Shown here: positions 23,583 through 33,018 of the stretch, piece after piece
Numbering within the stretch: the stretch's first letter is position 1
Layout of the letters: every line of letters begins with the position of its first letter
Source: Cellulomonas cellasea
GTDB lineage: Bacteria > Actinomycetota > Actinomycetes > Actinomycetales > Cellulomonadaceae
Direction: 5' to 3'
Assembly: GCF_030372105.1 (NCBI RefSeq)
Contig: NZ_JAUDBQ010000004.1
Span: 124,001 to 188,000, forward strand
Length of the DNA: 64,000 nt
The notes under the pieces: generated by a model
Seen by the model: the letters and a program-made list of their open reading frames with translations, nothing else
Told to the model about the DNA's origin: nothing
Databases searched by the model: none
Position numbers and translations under genes: made by a program

Positions 23583-25157
23583 ATGGGGCGCATGCCCACG
23601 TCACGTCCCACCGGCGCCGCCGAGCCGCCCGAAAGGGTCGATCCCGCGCTGGCGGCCGCCCTGCTCATGGCCGGGTACCGGGCGCTGGGCCCGGTGGGCC
23701 GAGGGAGCGGCGGCCCCGCGTGGTCGGCCACCTCGCTCGACGACCCGGCGCTGCGCGTCGTCGTCCGCATGCTCGACCTCGCGCCCGACCCCCGACGTGA
23801 GGCCCGTCTGCGCCGCCTCATCGAGTTGCAGCACCCCCACCTCGCCCGGCTCGTGGCCGCCGTCCCGGTCCCGCCGAGCCGATGCGCCCTGCTGGTCGAG
23901 CACGTGCCCGGCCCGACGCTCGAGGCGCTGCGGGCGGCGCGCGGGCCGCTGACCTCCGGGGAGGCGGTGACGGTGGCCGTGCCGCTCGCCGACGCGCTCG
24001 CCGCGCTGCACTCGGCGGGGCTGGTGCACGGGGACGTCGCGCCCGCGAACGTGGTCATCCGGCAGGACGGCTGCCCTGTGCTGGTGGACCTGCAGGGCTG
24101 CGTGGTCGACAGCGGGGGCACAGCGGGTTTCACCGCGCCGGAGGTCGAGCGGGGCGGGGAGCCCACCTCGGCGTCCGACGTCCACGCGCTCGCGCAGACG
24201 GTGCTCGCCCAGCTCCCGCCGGACCGGCCCCCGGGGATGCCCAGCGCCGAGCTTGCCGAGCTGCGCCAGGTGCTGGCCGACGCCAGCGCCGCCGACCCGA
24301 GCGAGCGCCCACACGCCCGCGCCTTGGGCGACGCGTGCTTCCGGGTCGACGAGGCGCTGCCCATCGCGCTGCCCGACCCCGGGGTGCTCGCCCGCGCCGA
24401 GCTCGTGCGGCTGGGCGCCAGCCCCGGCCCGCGTTCGAGCACCCGGCCAGGCTCGGCCCTGCGCGGGCGGGGCGCGTCGCGGCACCGCGCCGACTCACGC
24501 TGGAAGTCGCCGGCCGTGGGGGCGGCGATCGTCGCGATCGTGCTGGGGGTGGGAGTCGTGGGCGTGGTCGCCGCGCTGCGCCCCGGGCCGGACGAGGCCG
24601 AGCGCACGGCGAGCATCGCGGTCGAGGCCGGTGCCGCTGCCACGGCGCCCGATATCGCCACCACCCCCGACCACTTCGCCACACCCGACCCCGCCGCAGC
24701 AGCGGAGCCCGACCCCGTCGCCGCGGCAGCCCCCGATCCCGTAGCCGCGGCGGTGGCGCTCACGTCCGCGCGGATCGCGGCGATCGCCAGCGGCGACCCG
24801 GCCAGCCTCGCCGCCGTGGAGGCCGCGGGGTCGCCAGCGCATCTCGCGGATCTCCGGCTGCTGGCCGATCTGGCGGCGCAGGGCCTGCGCGTCGTGGGCC
24901 TCGGCGTGCAGGTGCATGACGCGCAGGCGGTCTCCGAGCCTGTCGCCCGGGTGCTGCGGGTGGGCGGGGCTGCCGCGGGCCCCGCGCAGGACGCCGCACG
25001 GGTGCTCGTGACCTCGACAGTCACGGCACACCAGCGGGTGACCGCCGAGGGTGTGGTCCACGAGGACGTCGCGGCGGGGGAGCGCACCACAGTGGTGCTT
25101 GTCCTGCGCCTGACCACCGAGGGCTGGCGGGTCGCCGAGGTGGAGGCGGGCCCGTGA
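23583..25157 (+). CDS. Degenerate Ser/Thr-kinase-like membrane protein (pseudokinase)
   Basis: About 524 residues: an N-terminal kinase-like domain (about 25-260), an Arg-rich linker, one transmembrane helix (AAIVAIVLGVGVVGVVAAL, about 315-335), an Ala/Pro-rich stretch and an extracellular domain. The catalytic loop is kept as LVHGDVAPANVVI, and an APE-like TAPEV remains. The ATP-binding Lys is replaced (RVVVRML) and the DFG motif reads DLQ. It is therefore probably a weak or inactive kinase acting as a binding or signalling scaffold. The topology matches PknB-type receptors. Start is 23583 or 23592. It converges on the epimerase gene. Confidence 0.8.
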   Translation: MGRMPTSRPTGAAEPPERVDPALAAALLMAGYRALGPVGRGSGGPAWSATSLDDPALRVVVRMLDLAPDPRREARLRRLIELQHPHLARLVAAVPVPPSRCALLVEHVPGPTLEALRAARGPLTSGEAVTVAVPLADALAALHSAGLVHGDVAPANVVIRQDGCPVLVDLQGCVVDSGGTAGFTAPEVERGGEPTSASDVHALAQTVLAQLPPDRPPGMPSAELAELRQVLADASAADPSERPHARALGDACFRVDEALPIALPDPGVLARAELVRLGASPGPRSSTRPGSALRGRGASRHRADSRWKSPAVGAAIVAIVLGVGVVGVVAALRPGPDEAERTASIAVEAGAAATAPDIATTPDHFATPDPAAAAEPDPVAAAAPDPVAAAVALTSARIAAIASGDPASLAAVEAAGSPAHLADLRLLADLAAQGLRVVGLGVQVHDAQAVSEPVARVLRVGGAAAGPAQDAARVLVTSTVTAHQRVTAEGVVHEDVAAGERTTVVLVLRLTTEGWRVAEVEAGP

Positions 25158-25169
25158 GGCCGGTTGAGG

Positions 25170-26060
25170 TCAGGCCTCGCCCGTGACGTAGCGGGCAGCC
25201 GAGGCGACATCCGGGTAGCGGGGGGTGAAGCCGCTCGCCAGCAGCTTGCCCGGGTCGGCGCGCACCGAGCCGAGCACCTCCTGGGACAGATCGCCCAGCA
25301 CCAGGCGCAGAGCCCAGGCGGGTGGCTGGAGCACGGCGGGCCGGTGCAGCTCCGCGGCGATCGCCCGGGTGAGCTCGGCGTTCGGGGTGGCGGCCGTGAC
25401 CATGTTCACCGGGCCCCGCACGGGCGCCGTGAGCAGGTGGGCGATGGCGGCGACCTCGTCGGGCAGGGCGATCCAGCTCCAGTACTGGCTTCCGGGGCCG
25501 AGTGGGCCGCCGATCCCGAGGCGCAGCAGGGGCAGCAGCCGTCCCAGCGCGCCGCCGCTCGGCGCCAGCACGATGCCGGTGCGCAGGTGGGCGACGCGGA
25601 CGCCCGCGGCCTCAGCGGCCTGCGTCGAGGCCTCCCACTGCCTGACCACCCCGGCGAAGAACGTCTGCCCGAGCGGCTGCGACTCGTCGACCACCGTGTC
25701 GCCGCGGTCGCCGTAGGCGCCGATCCCGGAGGCCTGCAGCAGCACCGCAGGCGGAGTGTCGAGCGCGGCCAGCGCCTCGGCGAGCAGGGTGGTCGACCGG
25801 GTGCGCGAGGCCACCACCTCCCGCTTGCGGGCGCCGGTGAGCGGCCAGTCGCCGATATTCGCCCCGGCCAGGTTGACGACGGCATCTGCGCCCCGCAGGT
25901 CCTGGGCGTCGAGCCGGCCCGCGCGCGGGTCCCAGCTCACCTCGTCGGGCCCCTGGGCTGTGCGGCGGACGAGCCGGCGGACGCGGTGACCCTGATCGCG
26001 CAGCTCCGCGACGAGCGCCGTCCCGATGGGCCCGTGCGAGCCGGCAATGACGATCTCCAT
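25170..26060 (-). CDS. TIGR01777/SDR39U1-family epimerase-like protein
   Basis: 296 residues of the extended SDR type. The N-terminal glycine-rich loop is degenerate: VIAGSHGPIGTALVAEL has the first Gly, with S-H-G-P-I-G for the usual G-x-x-G-x-x-G. VVNLAGANI and a Ser-rich block ASGIGAYGDRGD follow, the family's hallmark. C-terminal WALRLVLGDLSQEVLGSVRADPGKL fits the DUF1731 tail. Function is unsettled; the family has been linked to division-related and cofactor-dependent roles. It lies directly downstream of sucB but behind a strong terminator, so it is likely a separate unit. Confidence 0.9.
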   Translation of the reverse strand: MEIVIAGSHGPIGTALVAELRDQGHRVRRLVRRTAQGPDEVSWDPRAGRLDAQDLRGADAVVNLAGANIGDWPLTGARKREVVASRTRSTTLLAEALAALDTPPAVLLQASGIGAYGDRGDTVVDESQPLGQTFFAGVVRQWEASTQAAEAAGVRVAHLRTGIVLAPSGGALGRLLPLLRLGIGGPLGPGSQYWSWIALPDEVAAIAHLLTAPVRGPVNMVTAATPNAELTRAIAAELHRPAVLQPPAWALRLVLGDLSQEVLGSVRADPGKLLASGFTPRYPDVASAARYVTGEA

Positions 26061-26136
26061 GGCCCCACCCTACGGACGGCCCCGCGCGGACGGTTGCGTC
26101 CCGGCCCGCGCCGCCGTGCGTCGTCGCCTGGGAATG

Positions 26137-26182
26137 CCGCTGCCCCCGGCAACCGGCATGAGCCGGCCGCCGGGGGCAGCGG
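26137..26182 (-). terminator. Strong terminator of the lpd-sucB genes
   Basis: A perfect 14-base stem pairs CCGCTGCCCCCGGC (26137-26150) with GCCGGGGGCAGCGG (26169-26182). The loop holds an inner stem, CCGGC/GCCGG. It lies 14 bases after the sucB stop on the minus strand. Confidence 0.75.
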
Positions 26183-26195
26183 GGACGAGCAGGTG

Positions 26196-27950
26196 TCAGA
26201 GGCCGACCTGGTCCTCGAACGCGCCCTCTTCGATGCGCTGCTTGACCGTCATGAGGTAGCGCGACGCGTCGGCGCCGTCCACCAGGCGGTGATCGTAGGA
26301 CAGCGACAGGTAGCACATCGACCGGATCGCGATGACCTCGGCGCCATCGGCGTCCGTCGTGACGACGGGCCGCTTGACGATGGTGCCGGTGCCCATGATG
26401 GCGGACGTGCCACCGGGGACGATCGGCGTGTCGAAGAGCGCGCCGCCCGAGCCGGTGTTCGTCACCGTGAAGGTCGCGCCGCTCAGCTCGTCGGGCTTGA
26501 CCTTGTTGTCACGCGTGCGGGCCGCGAGGTCCGCGATCTTGCGGGCGATCCCGGCGAGGTTCATCCCGCCGGCGTCGCGGATCACGGGGACGAGCAGGCC
26601 ACGCGGGGTGTCGACGGCGATGCCGACGTTCTCCTCGCCGTGGTACGTGATCTGGTTGCCCTCGAGCACCCCGTTGACCTTGGGGTGCGCCTTGAGGGCC
26701 TCCGTGGCCGCCAGCACGAAGAACGGCAGGAACGTGAGGTTGACGCCCTCACGAGCCTTGAAGTCGTTCTTGGCCTTCGCCCGGAGCCGCGCGACCTTCG
26801 TCACGTCGACCTCGATCACCGTGGTCAGCTGCGCCTGGCTGTGCAGGGCGTCGACCATGCGCTCGGCGATGATCTGGCGCAGGCGGCTGGCCTTCTCGGT
26901 GGTGCCACGCAGGGGCGACACCTCGACCGGGGCGGCAGCCTTGGCGGCGGCGGGAGCCGACGCGGCGGGCTTGGCCTCGGCGGCCTTCGCGGCCTCGGCG
27001 GCCTTGGCGGCAGCCTCGAGGACGTCCTCCTTGCGGATCCGGCCGCCGACGCCCGTGCCCGTGAGGGTGGCGATGTCGACGCCCTTCTCGGCCGCGAGCT
27101 TGCGGACGAGCGGCGTGAGGTACGTGCCCGCGGCGGCCGGAGCCGGAGCGGCCGGAGCCGGAGCGGCCGGAGCCGGAGCCGCCGGAGCCGGAGCGGCCGG
27201 AGCCGCAGGGGCTGCCGGAGCAGGCGCGGCGGCGGCCGGCTGGGCGGGAGCGGCCGGGGCCTCGGGGGCCGCAGCCGCCGGGGCTGCCTGCTCCGGGGCG
27301 GGAGCGGCCGCAGCGGAGCCCGAGCCGATGACGGCCAGCACGGCGCCGACCTCGACGGTCTCGTCCTCCTGGACCCGGATCTCCTGCAGGGTGCCCGCGA
27401 GGGGCGAGGGGATCTCGGTGTCGACCTTGTCCGTGGAGATCTCGAGCAGGGGCTCGTCGACCTCCACGGTGTCGCCGACGCTCTTCAGCCAGCGCGTGAC
27501 GGTGCCCTCGGTGACGGACTCGCCGAGCGCGGGGAGGGTGACCTCCTCGCCGCCGGAGCCGCCCGCTGCGGGGGCCTCCGCAGCAGGCGCCTGCTCGGCG
27601 GCGGGCGCGGCCGGGGCCTGCTCCTGCGCGGGGGCGGGCTCAGCTGCGGCGGGCTCAGCGGCGGCGGGCTCGGGAGCCTGCTGCGCGGGCTCGGCCGCGG
27701 GGGCCGCGCCGTCGCCGGAGCCGATCACTGCCAGGTTGGCGCCGACCTCGACGGTCTCGTCCTCCTGGACCAGGATCTGCTCGAGCACGCCCGCGAAGGG
27801 CGAGGGGATCTCGGTGTCGACCTTGTCGGTCGAGATCTCGAGCAAGGGCTCGTCGACCTCGACGGTGTCGCCGACGTTCTTCAGCCAGCGGGTGACGGTG
27901 CCTTCGGTGACGGACTCGCCAAGGGCGGGGAGCTGCACGTTGTCAGACAT
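26196..27950 (-). CDS. sucB: Dihydrolipoamide acyltransferase E2 (2-oxoglutarate dehydrogenase type)
   Basis: 584 residues, the lipoyl-bearing core of a 2-oxo acid dehydrogenase complex. Two lipoyl domains each carry STDKVDTE, with lipoyl-lysines at 43 and 175. Ala/Pro-rich hinges separate them from the E3-binding domain ([20 protein letters not shown], about 277-296). The catalytic domain ends with SYDHRLVDG, His554 being catalytic. The E2 passes acyl groups to CoA. The sequence alone does not settle succinyl versus acetyl or branched-chain substrate; actinobacterial genomes use this E2 with both complexes. lpd, encoding the E3 that reoxidises its lipoyl groups, lies 30 bases upstream on the same strand. 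Confidence 0.92.
   Translation of the reverse strand: MSDNVQLPALGESVTEGTVTRWLKNVGDTVEVDEPLLEISTDKVDTEIPSPFAGVLEQILVQEDETVEVGANLAVIGSGDGAAPAAEPAQQAPEPAAAEPAAAEPAPAQEQAPAAPAAEQAPAAEAPAAGGSGGEEVTLPALGESVTEGTVTRWLKSVGDTVEVDEPLLEISTDKVDTEIPSPLAGTLQEIRVQEDETVEVGAVLAVIGSGSAAAAPAPEQAAPAAAAPEAPAAPAQPAAAAPAPAAPAAPAAPAPAAPAPAAPAPAAPAPAAAGTYLTPLVRKLAAEKGVDIATLTGTGVGGRIRKEDVLEAAAKAAEAAKAAEAKPAASAPAAAKAAAPVEVSPLRGTTEKASRLRQIIAERMVDALHSQAQLTTVIEVDVTKVARLRAKAKNDFKAREGVNLTFLPFFVLAATEALKAHPKVNGVLEGNQITYHGEENVGIAVDTPRGLLVPVIRDAGGMNLAGIARKIADLAARTRDNKVKPDELSGATFTVTNTGSGGALFDTPIVPGGTSAIMGTGTIVKRPVVTTDADGAEVIAIRSMCYLSLSYDHRLVDGADASRYLMTVKQRIEEGAFEDQVGL
27136..27204. repeat. 15-base tandem repeat in the sucB hinge
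   Basis: Four full copies and a partial fifth of GCCGGAGCCGGAGCG, encoding on the minus strand the Ala-Pro hinge before the E3-binding domain. Copy three differs at its last base. In-frame gain or loss would only change linker length. Confidence 0.85.
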
Positions 27951-27980
27951 GACCGCTCGTGTCTCCTTCGATTCGTGGGG

Positions 27981-29366
27981 TCAGTTGTGGGCGTGCAGCG
28001 GCTTGCCGGCGAGCGCGAGATGCGCCTCCCCGAGAGCCTCGTTCTGCGTGGGGTGTGCGTGGACCAGGTTGGCGACGTCCTCCGGGTAGGCCTCCCAGTT
28101 GACGATGAGCTGGCCCTCTCCGATGAGCTCGCCGACGCGGGCGCCGATCATGTGGACGCCGATGACGGGGCCGTCCTTCTGGCGGACCAGCTTGACGAAC
28201 CCGGCGGTGCCGAGGATCTGGCTCTTGCCGTTGCCGCCGAGGTTGTACTCGAGGGTCTCGACCGCGTCAGCGCCGTGGATCTCCTTGGCCTTGGCCTCGG
28301 TGAGCCCGACGGAGGCGACCTCCGGGTCGGAGTAGGTGACGCGGGGGATGCCCGACTCGACGATCGGCTGCGGGTTGAGCCCGGCGATCTGCTCGGCGAC
28401 GAAGATCCCCTGCGCGAACCCGCGATGCGCGAGCTGCAGGCCGGGGACGATGTCGCCGACGGCGTAGATGTTGCCGACGCCGGTGTGCAGGCGCTCGTCG
28501 GTGATGACGAAGCCGCGGTCGAGCGTCAGGCCCTGCTCCTCGTAGCCGAGGCCCGCGGTGACGGGGCCGCGGCCGACGGCCACCAGCAGGAGGTCGGCGT
28601 CGAAGGTCTTGCCGTCCTCGAGGGTGACGTGCACGCCGTTGTCGTCCTGCGTGACGCCCTGGAAGCGGACGCCCAGGTTGAAGCCGATGCCGCGCTTGCG
28701 GAACGCACGCTCGAACGCCTTGGACAGCGCCTCGTCCTCGTTGGGGACCAGGTGGGGGAGCGCCTCGATGATCGTGACGTCGGCGCCGAAGGAGCGCCAC
28801 ACGCTGGCGAACTCCGAGCCGATGACGCCGCCGCCGAGGATGATCGCGGAGCGCGGCACCCAGTCGAGCTGCAGGGCCTGGTCGGAGGTGATGACCCGGC
28901 CGCCGATGTCCAGGCCGGGGAGCGAGCGGGCGTAGGAGCCAGTGCCGAGGACGATGTTCTCGCCCGTGACGCGCTGGCCGTTGACCTCGACGGCGTTCTT
29001 GTCGACGAGCTTGCCGTAGCCCTCGAAGACGGTGATCTTGCGGGACTTGATCAGCCCCTGCAGGCCCTTGTACAGCCGGGCGACGACCGACTCCTTGTAC
29101 TGGTTCACCCCCGCCATGTCGATGCCCTTGAGCTCGGTGTGCACACCGAAGTGGGCTCCGTCGCGGGCGTTGTCGGCGATCTCGGCGGCGTGCAGCAGCG
29201 CCTTGGTCGGGATGCAGCCGTTGTGCAGGCAGGTCCCGCCCAGCTTGCCGCCCTCGATCAGCGCCACGCTCTTGCCGAGCTGGGCTCCGCGAAGCGCAGC
29301 CGCATAGCCGCCGCTTCCTCCGCCCAGGACGACGATGTCGAAAGCGGTTCCGGTGGTGTCGGCCAC
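27981..29366 (-). CDS. lpd: Dihydrolipoyl dehydrogenase E3
   Basis: A 461-residue FAD-dependent disulfide oxidoreductase that reoxidises dihydrolipoyl groups with NAD+. FAD loop GGGSGGYAAAL opens the protein. The redox-active disulfide is GGTCLHNGCIP (Cys46 and Cys51). NAD-binding GGGVIGSEFASVW and the C-terminal HAHPTQNEAL, which holds the catalytic His-Glu pair, complete the family pattern. GTG 29366 was chosen because GAGGAG lies six bases upstream; a TTG two codons earlier would overlap the site. It shares a transcription unit with sucB. Confidence 0.97.
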   Translation of the reverse strand: MADTTGTAFDIVVLGGGSGGYAAALRGAQLGKSVALIEGGKLGGTCLHNGCIPTKALLHAAEIADNARDGAHFGVHTELKGIDMAGVNQYKESVVARLYKGLQGLIKSRKITVFEGYGKLVDKNAVEVNGQRVTGENIVLGTGSYARSLPGLDIGGRVITSDQALQLDWVPRSAIILGGGVIGSEFASVWRSFGADVTIIEALPHLVPNEDEALSKAFERAFRKRGIGFNLGVRFQGVTQDDNGVHVTLEDGKTFDADLLLVAVGRGPVTAGLGYEEQGLTLDRGFVITDERLHTGVGNIYAVGDIVPGLQLAHRGFAQGIFVAEQIAGLNPQPIVESGIPRVTYSDPEVASVGLTEAKAKEIHGADAVETLEYNLGGNGKSQILGTAGFVKLVRQKDGPVIGVHMIGARVGELIGEGQLIVNWEAYPEDVANLVHAHPTQNEALGEAHLALAGKPLHAHN

Positions 29367-29631
29367 GTGCAACTCCTCAGGTGCAGACGTGTAAATTCAT
29401 GCTGTTCGGCGCCCATCTTGTCATCCCAGCGCATGGCGAACGAACCTGATCGGGCCTGATGCGTTGTGACGCTGGGAACATTCGTCCCATGTATGTCCGC
29501 CTTGTCGGGCTCACGATCCACATCTGTGACTGCGGGCACACCACAGGGAGCCCTCGACGCGACCAACGGCCCATCAGAGGGCGGGCGCGCGTGGTCGCGC
29601 CAAGCGCACGGTGCGCTGATGGTCAGGTCGG

Positions 29632-29637
29632 TACGCT
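29632..29637 (+). promoter_or_regulatory. Leaderless -10 box of the gene at 29644
   Basis: TACGCT lies six bases before ATG 29644. Confidence 0.5.
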
Positions 29638-29643
29638 GCCGCC

Positions 29644-30009
29644 ATGGGTCTGTTCACACGCTGGCGTCGCGCTGGACGCAACACGACGCCGCCAGAGGCC
29701 GCTCCTGAGAAGGGGCGCGACCGCGAGCGGGCCACCATGGCGCACCTCGGGGACTTCGTGGCCACCCGGGTCGGCGTCGAGGCGTACGTCGAGCCGCAGA
29801 CCAACGTCACGCAGACGACCGTGATGTTCATCGCCACTGACGGCGAGTGGACGCGGCGCCGCGTGCCCGACGCGAAGACCGCCTACGAGATCGCCCGCAC
29901 GCTCGGCGTCCCCGTGTACGACGTGCAGCGCACCGGCTACCCGCAGCGCATGCGGGACTGGAACACCAGGCAGCGGATCGAGCGGCAACGCCGCAGGGGC
30001 CAGGCCTGA
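29644..30009 (+). CDS. Conserved small hypothetical protein
   Basis: 121 residues, basic at both ends and soluble, with no membrane helix or signal peptide. Conserved-looking core: VATRVGVEAYVEPQTNVTQTTV, then TAYEIARTLGVPVYDVQRTGYP and a C-terminal Arg/Gln-rich tail. I do not recognise a named family, but similar short proteins sit between lpd and pepA in other actinobacteria. It appears to use a leaderless promoter and ends in a very strong terminator shared with pepA. Function unknown. Confidence 0.72.
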   Translation: MGLFTRWRRAGRNTTPPEAAPEKGRDRERATMAHLGDFVATRVGVEAYVEPQTNVTQTTVMFIATDGEWTRRRVPDAKTAYEIARTLGVPVYDVQRTGYPQRMRDWNTRQRIERQRRRGQA

Positions 30010-30027
30010 CGGCGCGCGCAACCACCA

Positions 30028-30077
30028 GCACAGCAGAACGGCCCGGTCGGAATCCCGAGCGGGCCGTTCTGCTGTGC
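30028..30077. terminator. Very strong bidirectional terminator
   Basis: GCACAGCAGAACGGCCCG (30028-30045) pairs perfectly over 18 bases with 30060-30077, and the loop adds TCGG/CCGA. It lies between the stops of the convergent genes at 29644-30009 and 30105-31610. Confidence 0.85.
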
Positions 30078-30104
30078 CGCGCCGGGAGCCCGGCGTGGTG
30101 AGGA

Positions 30105-31610
30105 CTACTTCGCGCTGGCGGCCGCGCGCGCCTCGATGAGCGCGAGCAGCGTGCGCACGCCCACCCCCGTGCCGCCGACCGGCGTGTAGCCGTGCGGGGC
30201 CTTCTCGTTGAAGGAGGGGCCGGCGATGTCGAGGTGCGCCCACGGCGTGGAGCCGACGAACTCCTGCAGGAAGAGCCCGGCGCTGAGCATCCCGCCGAAG
30301 CGGTCGCCGATGTTCGCCAGGTCGGCGACCTTCGAGTTGAGCCCGGCGCGCAGCTCGGCCGGCATCGGCATCGGCCAGAACTGCTCGCCCGCGGCGTCGG
30401 CGGCGGCCACGACCTCGGCGCGCACGTCCTCCGAGCCCATCACCGCGGAGACCCGGTTGCCGAGGGCGACGATCTGCGCGCCCGTCAGAGTCGCGATGTC
30501 GAGGACGACGTCGGGCTTCTCCTCGACGGCGGCGGCGAGGCCGTCGGCCATGACCAGGCGGCCCTCGGCGTCGGTGTTCAGCACCTCGACGGTCTTGCCG
30601 CCACGGATGGTGATCACGTCGGACGGGCGCTGCGCGGTGCCCGACGGCATGTTCTCCGCGAGGCAGAGCCAGCCGGTGACGGCGACGGGCAGCTCGAGCT
30701 GCGCGGCGGCGAGCACCGTGTGCAGAACAGCCGCGGCGCCGGCCATGTCGGACTTCATGGCCTCCATGCCGGCCGCGGGCTTGATGGAGATGCCGCCCGA
30801 GTCGAACGTGATGCCCTTGCCGACCAGCGCCACCTTCGCGGCGGGCTTGCTCGGGGTGTAGGCGACCTTGACGAGGCGCGGGCCGCGCACCGAGCCCTGG
30901 CCGACGCCCGTGAGGCCGCCGTAGCCGCCGGCGGCGAGCGCCTTCTCGTCGAGCACCGTGATCTTCAGCGCGCTGCCACGGCCCGCCTCCTTGACCGCGG
31001 CCTTGGCGAGGTCGGCGAACGCGGCGGGGTACAGGTCGTTCGGCGCGGAGTTGACGAGGTCCCTGGTGGCGTGGACGGCCTCGGCGACGACCTCGGCGCG
31101 GGCCACTGCGGCCTTGACGGCCTTGTCCTTGGCCAGGGGCGTGACGACCTGGACCTCCGTGACGGGCGCGGACTTCTTGCTGGCCTCGGCGTCGCGGTAC
31201 CGCGTGTAGGAGTAGGCGCCGAGCAGCGCGCCCTCGGTGACGGCCGTCAGGTGGGCGACGTCGTCGGCGGGCAGCGCGAGGGCCGCGGAAGCCGAGCCGG
31301 CGAGCTCGCGCACGGCGGCGCCGGCGGCGCGGCGGATGGTCTCCGCGTCGGGGGACTGCGCCGAGCCGACGCCCGTCAGGACGAGCAGCTTCGCGGCGAT
31401 GCGGCCGCCGGTGGGCAGCTTGCGCACCTCGTCGACGGCGCCGGTGATGCCGAGCGGGCCGGCCACGGCCGTGATCTCGGCGCGCACCTCGGCGGGGAGC
31501 CAGTCGGCGTCCACGAGCCGGGGGCCGCTGTCGCCCTGGGCGACGGCGACGACCAGGGCGTCGACGGAGAGGAGTTCAGGGTTCTTGGAAGTCAGAGTCA
31601 CTCGAGGCAC
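30105..31610 (-). CDS. pepA: Leucyl aminopeptidase (M17)
   Basis: A 501-residue cytosolic di-zinc aminopeptidase. The C-terminal catalytic domain has VGKGITFDSGGISIKP, supplying the Lys and first metal ligands, and the M17 signature NTDAEGRLVMADGLA. Catalytic Arg lies in the same signature. The N-terminal macro-like domain covers about the first 170 residues. The GTG at 31610 fits relatives; a GTG at 31601 is also possible. It is divergent from the small membrane protein gene at 31645 with only 34 bases between. Confidence 0.95.
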   Translation of the reverse strand: MPRVTLTSKNPELLSVDALVVAVAQGDSGPRLVDADWLPAEVRAEITAVAGPLGITGAVDEVRKLPTGGRIAAKLLVLTGVGSAQSPDAETIRRAAGAAVRELAGSASAALALPADDVAHLTAVTEGALLGAYSYTRYRDAEASKKSAPVTEVQVVTPLAKDKAVKAAVARAEVVAEAVHATRDLVNSAPNDLYPAAFADLAKAAVKEAGRGSALKITVLDEKALAAGGYGGLTGVGQGSVRGPRLVKVAYTPSKPAAKVALVGKGITFDSGGISIKPAAGMEAMKSDMAGAAAVLHTVLAAAQLELPVAVTGWLCLAENMPSGTAQRPSDVITIRGGKTVEVLNTDAEGRLVMADGLAAAVEEKPDVVLDIATLTGAQIVALGNRVSAVMGSEDVRAEVVAAADAAGEQFWPMPMPAELRAGLNSKVADLANIGDRFGGMLSAGLFLQEFVGSTPWAHLDIAGPSFNEKAPHGYTPVGGTGVGVRTLLALIEARAAASAK

Positions 31611-31644
31611 ATGCCGATGGTAGTCCGGAAGGCGGCGTGAGCCC

Positions 31645-32076
31645 GTGACGTTCGACCCGCCGGCCGTCCGGCCCCGCGCGCGCCCTCGCGGGGCGCGCGC
31701 GCCGGTACGGTGGGGCCTCGTGGTCGGCCCCCTCGCACTCGTCGTGATCGGAGCCGCGACCGTCCTCGCGGCGTGGGCGGCGTGGTTCGTCGTCCGTGAC
31801 CGCGCGGTGATCCTGCGCCAGCTCTGGGGCGGCGCCGTCGTCGAGGGCCTGATGGTGCTGCAGGCGGTCGTCGCGCTGGTGCTGGTGCTGAACGGGACGG
31901 GCTCGCCCGAGCCGGGCACGTTCTGGGGCTACATCGTGGTGCAGCTGATGATCCTGCCCTTCGCCGCGGCGTGGGCGTTCGCGGAGCGCACCCGCTGGAG
32001 CTCGGTGGTGCTGCTGGTCGCCTGCCTGACCGCTGTGTTCTTGGAGTACCGACTGCTGCAGATCTGGATGGGTTGA
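31645..32076 (+). CDS. Four-helix membrane protein, unknown
   Basis: 143 residues: an Arg/Pro-rich N-terminus and then four hydrophobic segments (LVVGPLALVVIGAATVLAAW, VVEGLMVLQAVVALVLVLN, FWGYIVVQLMILPFAAAWAF, SSVVLLVACLTAVFLEY). It is followed after one base by another small membrane protein, so the two are probably a co-transcribed pair. No family recognised. GTG 31645 is used because the helix count is complete from there. Confidence 0.72.
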   Translation: MTFDPPAVRPRARPRGARAPVRWGLVVGPLALVVIGAATVLAAWAAWFVVRDRAVILRQLWGGAVVEGLMVLQAVVALVLVLNGTGSPEPGTFWGYIVVQLMILPFAAAWAFAERTRWSSVVLLVACLTAVFLEYRLLQIWMG

Positions 32077-32077
32077 G

Positions 32078-32518
32078 ATGGGCATCACGCTGCCGGAGCA
32101 GACCACCCCCGTGCCGGGGAGCACGTCGTCAGGCCCGGGCCGGGCGCTCGTCGCCGTCTACGGGGTGTTCGCGCTGGCCGCGACCGCGCGGGCCGGCTTC
32201 CAGATCGCGACCAAGCTGGACGAGGCGCCACTGGCCTATCTGCTCTCGGGCCTGTCGGCAGTGGTCTACGTCGTCGCGACCCTCGCCCTGGCGAAGGGCA
32301 CGCCGACGGCGCGCCGCGTCGCCTGGGCCGCGGTGGTGGTGGAGCTCGTCGGGGTGCTCGCCGTGGGCGCGCTGTCCCTGCTCGACGCGGGCGACTTCCC
32401 CGACGAGACGGTGTGGTCGGGGTTCGGGGCGGGCTACGGCTTCGTGCCGCTGGTGCTGCCGTTCCTCGGTGTCGCGTGGCTGTGGCACACCCGGCCGAGG
32501 CCCGCGTCGGCGGATTGA
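32078..32518 (+). CDS. Membrane protein partner, unknown
   Basis: 146 residues with about four helices (ALVAVYGVFALAATARAGF, LAYLLSGLSAVVYVVATLAL, VAWAAVVVELVGVLAVGAL, FVPLVLPFLGVAWLWH). It begins one base after the stop of the previous gene, so translation is probably coupled. No family recognised with confidence. A hairpin follows eight bases downstream of the stop. Confidence 0.72.
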   Translation: MGITLPEQTTPVPGSTSSGPGRALVAVYGVFALAATARAGFQIATKLDEAPLAYLLSGLSAVVYVVATLALAKGTPTARRVAWAAVVVELVGVLAVGALSLLDAGDFPDETVWSGFGAGYGFVPLVLPFLGVAWLWHTRPRPASAD

Positions 32519-32525
32519 GCAGACT

Positions 32526-32557
32526 CCCGACCGTGACAATTTTCACAGCCGGTCGGG
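32526..32557 (+). terminator. Terminator-like hairpin
   Basis: Arms CCCGACCG (32526-32533) and CGGTCGGG (32550-32557) pair perfectly. The loop contains GTGA...TCAC around an A/T-rich TGACAATTTTCA stretch. It follows the two membrane-protein genes. Confidence 0.6.
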
Positions 32558-33018
32558 TTCTGCGTGCAGTGCCGGGACCCTGCGTGGGCGCCTCTCGCCC
32601 GTCGCCGCGTCGCGGTCGGGCGCACGGAGCCCAGCGTGGTCGGCGTGCGACGCCATGTGGCCTGCCCGGCCCGCGCCGCGCCCTGCGCCGGAGCCCTGCG
32701 CTGGGTCCGGGGCGGGGCTCCAGATGCCGATGATCACGCTGGTCGGGGCCCTGCGCGGAGGCAGTCCGCTGGTGTTCGCGCCGCACGAGACCTACCGCCT
32801 GAAGCACGGCGCCACAGCTCGAAGGCAGGCTCCGACGTCGAGGCCCGACGCTCCGCAAGGGGGGCAGGGGAGCGCCGGGCGATGGCCACGGTACCGCCCG
32901 CGGCGGGGGATCGGCCTGACCCGTGCACAGCCCGCGGCCGGGGCGCCTCGTGTGGCGAACACAGCGAGCGTCCCGCAGGATGGGTCGGCAACTTGACCCA
33001 CCTCTCCAGGAGACATCG
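32558..33018. other. 460-base gap without a recognisable gene
   Basis: Open frames here on both strands give Arg/Pro-rich translations without family features. Near the end, CCAGGAG at about 33006-33012 is the ribosome binding site of the next small gene. I see no RNA or repeat structure of note. Confidence 0.4.

Noticed and set aside
25164..29459. A 1,431-codon plus-strand open frame
   Set aside because: It lies opposite three clear genes (epimerase, sucB, lpd). GC-rich codon bias leaves the antisense frame open; the translation is low-complexity Arg/Gly/Asp.
32558..33018. Possible small genes in the gap after the membrane pair
   Set aside because: Several short frames start here, but none has a ribosome binding site, leaderless box or recognisable content.
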